From the NCBI GenBank assembly GCA_965204565.1, contig CBDBEU010000004.1, positions 62,001-126,000 of the forward strand: a DNA stretch of 64,000 bases, given 5' to 3'. The stretch's first letter is position 1; the number at the start of each line of letters is the position of its first letter. This DNA comes from CBDBEU01 sp965204565 (GTDB lineage: Bacteria; Pseudomonadota; Alphaproteobacteria; Rhizobiales; TMED25). This document shows, in pieces, positions 57,593 through 64,000 of this stretch. A model generated the notes under the pieces. That model was not told where the DNA came from, ran no database searches, and worked only from the letters and a program-made list of their open reading frames with translations. Made by a program: the position numbers and the translations under genes.

Positions 57593-58215
57593 ATGGAAAG
57601 GTTGTTGCGCTCGACGTGCGACGTGCTGGTCGCCGCCTTGTCCGGGTTGCCTTCCACTACGGCCTTCCGGGCGCCGGTGCACTCTGCCGGGCTGTATTTG
57701 CGTTCATGCCCCTTCTGACCCGAGGGCTCGCCATAGAGCTTGATAAGCTGGGCGTAATCCACGTCCGCGCCGAAGGCGCCTTCCACGGCTTCCAGATACG
57801 CCTTGTAACCATCAGTCGTCAGTTGCACCCGGTTTGCCTAACGCGCCCGCAGATCGTCCCTGAACCCGATAGCCGTCGCTCCCGAGCGATCCCCAACTTC
57901 ATAGGCTAGGATCATCTTGCTGTCGCTGTCCAGCGCCGTCCATGTCCACACGTCGCCCGCACCATCAGGCGCTGCTTGGCCTTCTCAACGTTTTTTGCCT
58001 TGGCGTAGCAGCAAGGACCAGATTTCGTCGCACTGGACCTTGCTGGCTGTAACGTTGCGCACCGTCTCATCGTGGTAGAAAGCGCACACCTCTCCCGCAT
58101 CCACCAGCAGCTTAGTCACCGTGTTGATCGAAACGTCAGCCGTGCAGGAGATTTACTACATGGACATGCCCTCGACGAGCATGGAGAGGATCACAGCGCG
58201 CTTGTTCATATCCCT
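57593..58215 (-). mobile_element. IS1-family transposase remnant
   Basis: The minus strand starts near 58207 with MNKRAVILSMLVEGMSM, then an in-frame stop. It continues TADVSINTVTKLLVDAGEVC, VTASKVQCDEIWSLLL, DVWTWTALDSDSKMILAYEV, another stop after LRAR, and ANRVQLTTDGYKAYLEAVEG, PDKAATSTSHVERNNLS before the IS5 copy begins. This is the IS1-type layout with the QxDEIW and TTDG catalytic regions. The last 40 or so codons are missing. Confidence 0.8.
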
Positions 58216-58255
58216 AGTATAGTGAGTTTATCACGTTTTATCAAGCAAAAATTCA

Positions 58256-58609
58256 TTATGAGCGATCGTTGCTGCCGAATAGATACCCTAGGATCAACGT
58301 CACAATACTTAATAGCCCCGCGAAAATTTGCTCAAAAGCCATCTCCAGCGTCTCCGATGGAGGATACACGTACGCAACCAACAGGATCACGAATCACGCG
58401 ACAATCACGAGGCCGGAGATATTTCCCGGCTTCTCTTTTCTCCCTCCAAATGGGCGCCCGAGCCAGCCGGGTTCGTTTCGGAACGTCTCCCGCTCATGGG
58501 CAAGGGCCTCTAACTCAGACGTTGCCTTGCCGCTATCGCCCGGCAAGTCAACGGGAGACTTCTCTATTGCGTCTAGCGGAACATTTTTCCGTTCCTCGCC
58601 ATCCGTCAC
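58256..58609 (-). pseudogene. two-helix membrane protein coupled to a Panacea gene, split by an in-frame TGA
   Basis: GTG 58609 overlaps the stop of the upstream Panacea gene (GTGA). It reads MTDGEERKNVPLDAIEKSPV, a hydrophilic stretch to GGRKEKPGNISGLVIVA, then TGA (58394-58396). The same frame continues FVILLVAYVYPPSETLEMAF-EQIFAGLLSIVTLILGYLFG and ends SNDRS at 58256. Ignoring the TGA, it is a protein of about 117 residues with two membrane helices (GLVIVA-x-FVILLVAYVY and FAGLLSIVTLILGYLF). Small membrane proteins are known toxin partners of Panacea antitoxins. It may be a disabled toxin or a sequencing error at one codon. Confidence 0.55.
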
Positions 58610-59094
58610 ACGTGAATCCTTTGCGCAATCGAAATGAAGTGATCGCGAATTTCGTCATTCGACAAATAGTCGTCTCCACGCCAACGAGCAATCGACCATG
58701 GTGTTTCCGGCGCATGTGTCAGCGAGGACAACTGGAGTCCCGTGTACCCCTTGTACCGACGCCACACCCGATCAAAAACCTCGTAGAAAGATGTGTCGCT
58801 CGTCGCGACCATCAGAGATTTTTTCTCACCACTCCTGGGGTCTATATCATCGGCGTAGCGCCTGATGTTGCTGCGACAGAACCCTTTGAATTCATGGTAC
58901 AATGAAGACAAGACAGGGCGGTATGGCCAAGCCTCGAACAACTCACCAACGGCACTTTCTCCGCGCGTGGCTAAATGCCACCCGTTCAGACAGTACACAA
59001 GTTTTTGAATCTTGAGTTGGTCGATATCGTGAACGCCCTCCTCGCGATCTCTATGAAGGAATGCGTTTGCAACCCATGACGGCTTATAAGCCAT
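58606..59094 (-). CDS. Panacea (DUF4065/SocA-like) antitoxin-domain protein
   Basis: 162 residues from ATG 59094: YKPSWVANAFLHRDREEGVH, DIDQLKIQKLVYCLNGWHLA, GELFEAWPYRPVLSSLYHEF, then VWRRYKGYTGLQLSSLTHAP-ETPWSIAR and YLSNDEIRDHF. The LKIQKLVY...GW and EAWPYxPVxxSLYHEF motifs define the Panacea/DUF4065 domain, found in many antitoxins that neutralise unrelated toxins. Its start overlaps the stop of the upstream small gene (TAATG) and its stop overlaps the next start (GTGA). GC is lower than in the housekeeping block, which suggests transfer. Intact. Confidence 0.85.
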   Translation of the reverse strand: MAYKPSWVANAFLHRDREEGVHDIDQLKIQKLVYCLNGWHLATRGESAVGELFEAWPYRPVLSSLYHEFKGFCRSNIRRYADDIDPRSGEKKSLMVATSDTSFYEVFDRVWRRYKGYTGLQLSSLTHAPETPWSIARWRGDDYLSNDEIRDHFISIAQRIHV

Positions 59095-59312
59095 TAGCCC
59101 CACCGCCCTGCAGCGGCCTTCCTGGCGATCCCGCTGCGTTCCTCCGCCGTCAGCTTCTCGGCACGCGCCTTCGCTCCCGCCCGGCCCGACTTGACCCTGG
59201 CAGGTTGCGCGTGCTTCGTGTCATCGGCCTCGCCGGTCGCGATCTTCGCGACGTGAACCGCGTTGCCGATCACGTCCGCCGGGCGTCTCTGGCCCTGTGG
59301 TCCCTTCGGCAT
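59094..59312 (-). CDS. small basic protein, first gene of the Panacea cassette
   Basis: 72 residues from ATG 59312, which has agaggtg at the right distance; a GTG at 59321 is less likely. It reads MPKGPQGQRRPADVIGNAVH, VAKIATGEADDTKH, then a basic, alanine-rich end, AGAKARAEKLTAEERSGIAR followed by KAAAGRWG. This pattern (PKGxxGQxRPADVIG...KARAxxLTxExRxxIARKAAxxRW) recurs in short alphaproteobacterial proteins of unknown function, from memory. Its stop codon is shared with the start of the Panacea gene (TAATG). Confidence 0.65.
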   Translation of the reverse strand: MPKGPQGQRRPADVIGNAVHVAKIATGEADDTKHAQPARVKSGRAGAKARAEKLTAEERSGIARKAAAGRWG

Positions 59313-59402
59313 AAGTGTCACCTCTTCCGGCGGTTCGCCGTGTGTCCCGCCGATTGTACTAAATATTTTTCAGTTTTGCGCAACTCGTTAACGTCACCCC
59401 AA

Positions 59403-60063
59403 CAGCGATTTCCGATAGAAATAATTCCCTCTCATTGACAGCTTTTACGGTCGGGCTGCAATGAGCGGTCGGTCGGCGCACGCATGGCTGATGGCCGGGC
59501 AGTTGCCCGGACAACGAGGTTTCGGCGAAGGGCGGGACGGTGTCTGTCGCGCCTTCCCGAACAGCGGGCAGCAGTGCTGCTGCACCTGATCGATCAGGAA
59601 GGCGAGCATGGCGAGCGTCGCGAAAACGTCCGCCGGATGGTTGTTGCCGTGCCCGAAGTTATATCCGTCCCGCGCCTTGGGTGTCTGGAACGTTTCGTTC
59701 TCAATCGCCCATCTGCGGCGGGCGGCCCGCATGACGAACATCACCATGTCCCGCTCCGGCGGGAGATCGGTGATCCATGAGAAACTCTTTACTCTTTCCT
59801 TTCGTGCCTTTCGTGTCAGTCTTCTCGTCGTTCAGCATGTTGACCCTCACCTCGAAGTTCGCGTCGTTGAGCGGCAGGTGTGCATCCCACTCGAAGCGAT
59901 GCATCCTGCCGGTCGTCTTGTCACGCGTCTCCCGTGTCTGCTGCGTCTCGCTGGCCTTGACCCGACTGAACAGCAGTTCGTGATCGCCCGGCTTCGCGCC
60001 GAGGATGAAACGAAAACCCTTGTCCCGCAGATGCCTGATGCGGGGTCCGTTGGACGCCGGCCC
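59403..60063 (-). mobile_element. 3' part of the 8.3 kb-type insertion sequence
   Basis: The right terminal repeat begins near 59403 (cagcgatttccgatagaaat). The minus strand then holds the transposase from ASNGPRIRHLRDKGFRFILG to the C-terminal LIDQVQQHCCPLFGKAR, with a deletion in the last part. The 5' end of the element is missing; at about 60063 the sequence passes directly into fixI. Confidence 0.85.
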
Positions 60064-60468
60064 GACCACACCGAGACCGACAGCAGCATGACATTACCGC
60101 CGGTAATCCGGCGATCGCCAGTGCGCGCAACAGGCGCCGGCGGTCCTCGTCTTCACCGCTCTCAAGTTCGCGCGTCGATTGGGACAGGGGACGGGCCTGA
60201 TATCCATCCGCCTTAAGAGCGGCGGCAATATCATCCAAGGCTCAGCTCATCGGCGTGCCAACGCACCGCCACCCGCCTTTAGCTGAGATTGACCCGCGCA
60301 TGCACAATGCCCGGCGTTTCTGAGAGCAGGCGCTCGACCCGCGCAATGAAGCCCCGGAACCAGCAGCATGCCTCTTGCAACCGCCTCTGCGCCATCGCCA
60401 GCCGATGGTTGCGATGCCAGTCCCGGCTCAATTCCGGCAAGACCAGGCGCTGGATGGGCCGCACTCAC
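60064..60468 (-). pseudogene. fixI: FixI/CcoI copper-transporting P-type ATPase, N-terminal fragment
   Basis: GTG 60468 overlaps the fixH stop (GTGA). It reads MSAAHPAPGLAGIEPGLASQ; after a shift, FIARVERLLSETPGIVHARV and NLS, then a TAA, RRVAVRWHADEL, ALDDIAAALKADGYQARPLS and EDRRRLLRALAIAGLPAVMS, with the MLLSVSVWSG membrane segment in another frame. These are the metal-binding domain and first helix of FixI, which loads copper for cbb3 oxidase. The catalytic part is lost to the insertion sequence. Confidence 0.75.
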
Positions 60469-60955
60469 CCTTTCACCTCGATGCGGAAGATCTGGCGATA
60501 AAGGCGATCAGCGCCGGTGCGCGCCGTGATCTCCACATCCCATACCCCCGGCAGAATAGGCATATCGGCGTGGTACTCGCCTTCATGCGACTAGGAAAAG
60601 CGTGCCACCGCATCTTCATTTTCATGCGCCGGACGGCGCATCACACCATCGATCTCGATGCCTGCAATCCGGGTTGCCGTCGGCGTCGCTCAACGCCAGC
60701 GCCAGCCGGCCATCGGCAAGCGCCAGAGTGCTTTTACAGCCAAGTTCGGCCTGCTTGCGGGCAATGGCGATCTCATAAATTATATTCTTGGCTCGCGACA
60801 TAGCTGTTGGGCACTTCCAGCCCGCTCCAGCTGCGGCTGGCGAAGGATGCCATGGTCAGATTGGCGGCGATCATCACGGCGCCGAAAAACGCCAACATAA
60901 CAATCAGCATATGATGGCCGGTAAAGCCACACTTGGTAGGACCATTGTTCGCCAT
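60465..60955 (-). pseudogene. fixH: FixH/CcoH cbb3 oxidase assembly protein, frameshifted
   Basis: ATG 60955 begins MANNGPTKCGFTGHHMLIVM, with the membrane anchor LAFFGAVMIAANLTMASFAS, then SWSGLEVPNSYVASQEYN, the family signature. After a frameshift near 60775 the rest is found in other frames (ALALSDADGNP region), and the end GEYHADMPILPGVWDVEITA, DRLYRQIFRIEVKG stops at 60465. At least two frameshifts. It lies 35 bp behind fixG and is coupled to fixI. Confidence 0.8.
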
Positions 60956-60990
60956 AACCAGTACTCGCGCGGCCCGGTTGCCAACTTGGC

Positions 60991-61335
60991 TCAGGGGGCC
61001 TCGAAATTGGCTTCGTAGGAAGCGGTTTCCTCGCCGTCGACATCTTCCAGCGTGAATATGATCTTACGGTCTGAGCGGGCAATGTCATCCTTGCTGGCGC
61101 GGACATAGATTTTCATCTGGTGCAGCTTGTCCGGCTCGATATCGACCACCAGAGCGGTGCGCGGCACCGTATCGCCGTCAGCGCCCGCCACCGTGCCCGG
61201 AAGGCCCGAAAGTCCGAGGCGGAAGGTGCGCGGCTGCGGCTCCATATTGAGGATCTTGATCTGATAGGCATTGCGGATCGAGCCGTCCGACAGCGGGACA
61301 AACCACGGCGGGTCGTCGCCAGGGTCGAACGGCAT
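60991..61335 (-). pseudogene. fixG: FixG/CcoG ferredoxin-like assembly protein, C-terminal fragment
   Basis: About 110 residues remain: PPWFVPLSDGSIRNAYQIKI, LNMEPQPRTFRLGLSGLPGT, ALVVDIEPDKLHQMKIYVRA, the Ig-like C-terminal domain of FixG. The membrane and iron-sulfur parts are absent, replaced at about 61340 by an IS1380 fragment. First surviving piece of a minus-strand fixGHI operon. Confidence 0.8.
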
Positions 61336-61339
61336 CCGG

Positions 61340-61752
61340 GTGACTTATTCCCGAAGATCAGCTTCCCGAAGATAGGCTTCGTGGTCACCAACCCGCCGAT
61401 GGAGCCGGCCCGGATCATTCGGTTCTACAACCAACGCGGCACCGCCGAACGGCATGTCGAGGAAGGAAGGCAGGCGATCAATCGGACGCGTCTTTCCTGC
61501 AAGGGCATGGCGCGGAACGAGGTGCGGCTTCAGCTTCATGCATCGGCCTGCAATCCCGGTGTCTTCCTGCAGGGCATCGACCTGCCGGAGGGGACGGCCG
61601 ACCGGTCGCCGACCGGCCTGCGGACCCGCCTCATCAGGATCGGAGCGCGGGTCGTCCGCCACGCCCTAGCCGTCACGTTCCAACCGGCCGAGGCGGCTGT
61701 CGGCGGCGCTCTGTTCACCCGCATCCCTGCGGCCATCCAACGGCTCCTTTGA
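61340..61752 (+). mobile_element. IS1380-family element, 3' fragment
   Basis: The plus-strand reading GFVVTNPPMEPARIIRFYNQ, RGTAERHVEEGRQAINRTRL, IGARVVRHALAVTFQPAEAA to a stop at 61750 is nearly the same as the end of copy 1 (29.2 kb). A 15-bp imperfect repeat (ttcccgaagatcagc / ttcccgaagataggc) stands at its 5' edge, 61349-61378. From 61753 to about 62130 I see no gene, only sequence that may contain IS termini (two similar stretches, ttgaggtggaccat and ttgaggtagaccac). Confidence 0.8.
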
Positions 61753-62134
61753 CGGAAAAATCGGTGTTGAAGGCAAAATCGGCAACGACCTTCAACGACC
61801 CTTCAAACCGGCTGTGAAGGGTTTTTGATTGCGGCCCGAAAATGCCGGAAATCCAGGACTTTGAGGATTTGAAGGCGGTCGTGAAAACGTCGGAACCGGC
61901 GGTGTGATATTGCGGGAAAATCCAATTTGAGGTGGACCATTTTGGTTGACCTCGGAAGACAACCGGAAAAAACAAACGAAAACATACAGATAAAGCAAAG
62001 CCGCGGATGAAATACCGATTTTGAGGTAGACCACGCAAATGAAGTCTGATGTTCTCAGTTGACCGATCACCCTGCCTCTTTTCGTTTCGCCGGATTTGTC
62101 GGAAGAGCAGAGTCAAATTGCGCGTTCTCGATAA

Positions 62135-62480
62135 CTATGCCTCGTTCGGTTCTGGGTCGATATCGTCACCTGCGATACTTTCCGTGGTCTGCGCTTGGTG
62201 GACCTCTTCGTCTGGTTTTTCCCATGTCTTGACCACTTGCGTCCAGTTTGGCGGAGCGCCTTTGCAGCCAAGCCATGTGTGCCAGAAACTCGGATCATCC
62301 GAACGCGGGCGCTGCGGCTTTTGCAGGTCGCGGATGCGAACGGGAACGGGTATGGTGGCTGCCCGGCCGAGAGGGATTTCCTGCTGCGAAGGAATCATGG
62401 GAAGCTCGTCGAGAAGCCCGCCCAAAGCGTCGGGAACAAGACGGCGGACAAGATTCTGATCGACATCGTTGACGATGCGG
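62135..62480 (-). other. open frame behind the chimeric transposase, unrecognised
   Basis: The minus strand reads RIVNDVDQNLVRRLVPDALG, GLLDELPMIPSQQEIPLGRA, IRDLQKPQRPRSDDPSFWHT, WLGCKGAPPNWTQVVKTWEK and stops at 62135. The composition looks protein-like (many prolines and tryptophans), but there is no own start codon with a ribosome site. I do not recognise the family. It may be the C-terminal part of a lost gene. Confidence 0.3.
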
Positions 62481-62489
62481 TAGTTCTTG

Positions 62490-63213
62490 GCTTGATGGTG
62501 TAGTTCCATTCAGGGTGGAACTCGTCTCCGGTAATGTTGAGTGCGTCCATTTCGGGTTTGGAGACTTTGATGCCCTTTTGGTAGGTCCGCTCGTCGATTG
62601 CGCATTTGACCCTGAGGCCAGCCTTGGTTGTCGTTGCACCGATCAGTTCGACCACAGTCATGCGGTCGGTGAGCGGACGACCGCTCCAGTTCTGGGTGAT
62701 GTGACAGAACAGGCGGTACTCAATCTTGTTCCACTTCGATGTGCCGGGCGGATAGTGGTGGATCTGGAGCGTGCGCCCGGTCTCGTCGGCAAGCTTTTGC
62801 AACTCGACTTTCCACAGCCTGACACGCACCCCGTTCGAGCCCCCACAGTCGGCATTGATCACAGGTTTCTTCGCCTCGGGATACCCGGCGCGGCCGCCAT
62901 TGCGCTCCACCGCGCGGCTGATTGTCCACGGCGCTCGGCGTAGCTGACGCGCGATCGCACGAAAGGACCGTTGCGCCCCAAGTCCTCCGGAGATCTCCTC
63001 TCGATCACAATGAGCCAATGCTGGACGCGACCTTGCGCGCGCCAGCTGCCGGATAGCACACGTCCGGGGCAGCAAGGGAAAGATCGACGATGAGTTGCGA
63101 TCGAGCCCGTGGCCAATCGAACGCATCGACTCCCCACGCTGCCGGCGATCCCAAATCTCTGCCTTCCGGCTATCGGTAAAATGGATACGTCGACGGCAGC
63201 CCATCGTGAACAC
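62490..63213 (-). mobile_element. chimeric transposase gene: IS30-like start, ISAzo13-like end
   Basis: One open frame joins two different transposases. The N-terminal part (RRRIHFTDSRKAEIWDRRQR, GESMRSIGHGLDRNSSSIF, then LRRAPWTISRAVERNGGRAG) is the helix-turn-helix region of an IS30 enzyme. From about 62880 the frame continues PVINADCGGSNGVRVRLWKV, HHYPPGTSKWNKIEYRLFCH and ITQNWSGRPLTDRMTVVELI, which is the catalytic part of an ISAzo13-type enzyme. The natural ISAzo13 end, WNYTIKPR, lies near 62500. The junction is in frame, but a working hybrid is unlikely. Confidence 0.7.
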
Positions 63214-63234
63214 TCCATCTTTCCATCAAAGACT

Positions 63235-64000
63235 GTGGTCTGCGCCCTTAGGTTTTCTCCAATGATAATGAGCGTCCGGCGCTGACAAGGAGACGGACGA
63301 TATGAAGCGGAGCAGGTTTGGCGAGGAACAGATGATCGCTGTGTTGAAGGAGCAGGAGGCGGGGATGCCGACGGCGGATGTGTGCCGCCGTCACGGGATC
63401 AGCCCGGCGACCTTTTACAAGTGGAAGTCGAACTATGGCGGGCTTGAGGTGTCCGATGCCCGGCGGCTTCGTCAGTTGGAGCAGGAGAATGCGCAGCTGA
63501 AGAAGCTGCTGGCGGGCTCGATGCTGGACAACGCAATGCTCAGGGAGATCAGTGCAAAAAGTTCTGACGCCCGGTGCCGGGCGGCAGGCGGTGGCTCATT
63601 TCCGGGAGGTCTTCGAAGTGAGCCGGCGTCGCGCCTGCGCGGTGCCGGGCGTGGACCGAACGACGGTGCGCTACATCAGCTGCCGCCCTGACGACACCGA
63701 GGCGCGGACACGTATCAGGGAACTGGCCGGCGAGCGCCGCCGGTTCGGCTGTCGGCGCTTGCACTGGCTGCCGTGCCGTGAGGGATGGGTCATGAACCAC
63801 AAGAAGTTCCGCAGGCTGTATCATCGGGATGAGCGCTTGCAGGTTTGTCGCCGTGGCGGGCGCAAGCGGGCATTGGGGACACGAGCGCCGATGGTGTTAC
63901 CGCAGGGACCGAACCAGCGCTGGAGCCTGGACTTCATGTCGGATGCCTTTGCCTGCGGACGCAGGTTCCGGATCTTCGCCGTGGTCGACGACTTCAGCCG
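63235..64000 (+). mobile_element. IS3-family element, cut by window end
   Basis: OrfA starts at ATG 63302 behind aaggagacggacgat: MKRSRFGEEQMIAVLKEQEA, then the helix-turn-helix DVCRRHGISPATFYKWKSNY and zipper RRLRQLEQENAQLKKLLAGS. OrfB is open in the other frame from about 63558 to the edge: VLTPGAGRQAVAHFREVFEV, RRRFGCRRLHWLPCREGWVM, NQRWSLDFMSDAFACGRRFR, containing the first catalytic Asp (LDFMSD). The overlap with a frame change is the normal programmed -1 arrangement of IS3. No damage is visible in the part present, so it may be active. Confidence 0.85.

Noticed and set aside
58394..58396. TGA in the membrane partner as recoded codon (selenocysteine or Trp)
   Set aside because: Intact genes here use TGA as stop (for example at 963 and 12848), there is no SECIS-like hairpin evidence, and other in-frame stops in the window are TAG. 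A mutation or sequencing error is simpler.
61860..62040. Two similar stretches (ttgaggtggaccat, ttgaggtagaccac) as a possible repeat-based system
   Set aside because: Only two imperfect copies, in a region full of IS debris; most likely terminal sequences of a lost insertion sequence.

Overview
The window looks like a piece of chromosome from an alphaproteobacterium of the Hyphomicrobiales (Rhizobiales). The evidence is the gene order rplU-rpmA-(GNAT)-obgE-proB-proA-nadD-rsfS-rlmH-envC-ctpA-(divergent polysaccharide deacetylase)-rppH followed by a convergent atpHAGDC operon, a bL21 with the C-terminal extension common in this order, a FeuPQ-like two-component system, remains of FnrN and FixGHI, and a GcrA-like domain. 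Base composition is GC-rich. Outside two conserved blocks the sequence is badly decayed: about half the recognisable genes are truncated, frameshifted or carry in-frame stops, and at least nine insertion sequence families are present, mostly as fragments. This fits an early stage of genome erosion after a change of lifestyle; the cause is inference.

Layout. 0-9.9 kb: a thioredoxin-like protein, a broken FtsX-type ABC transporter, an alkaline phosphatase stump, several fragments, an intact cytochrome c, small exported and membrane proteins, and a nearly complete but frameshifted insertion sequence (8268-9877). 9.9-12.9 kb: an intact signalling block (PepSY-like periplasmic protein, FeuP-like regulator, FeuQ-like kinase, lipoprotein). 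13-16.7 kb: plasmid/ICE-like fragments and a wrecked type I secretion pair (TolC, HlyD). 16.7-19.1 kb: an exact FNR-type box, a hemerythrin-domain gene, a broken fnrN and an intact 3-hydroxybutyrate dehydrogenase. 19.1-30.5 kb: fragments and IS elements, with an intact initiator tRNA and a CAP-domain lipoprotein. 30.6-39.3 kb: a Bax-inhibitor-1 family gene between two IS1380 copies, integrase stumps, an rlpA pseudogene and an IS5-group element inserted in an IS3 element.

39.4-56.1 kb is the conserved housekeeping block: ribosomal proteins L21 and L27, ObgE, proline synthesis (ProB, ProA), NAD synthesis (NadD), RsfS, RlmH, an EnvC-like factor, CtpA, RppH and the F1 part of ATP synthase. Only the acetyltransferase and the polysaccharide deacetylase in it are broken. 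56.2-64 kb is again IS-dominated, but holds two notable things: a tightly coupled three-gene cassette around a Panacea (DUF4065) antitoxin-like gene with a two-helix membrane partner, and the remains of a fixGHI operon.

The pattern is coherent. Translation, energy and envelope-maintenance genes are kept, while microaerobic respiration (fixGHI, fnrN), phosphate scavenging, secretion and accessory transport are being lost. Short tandem duplications of 13-16 bp recur as one frameshifting mechanism.
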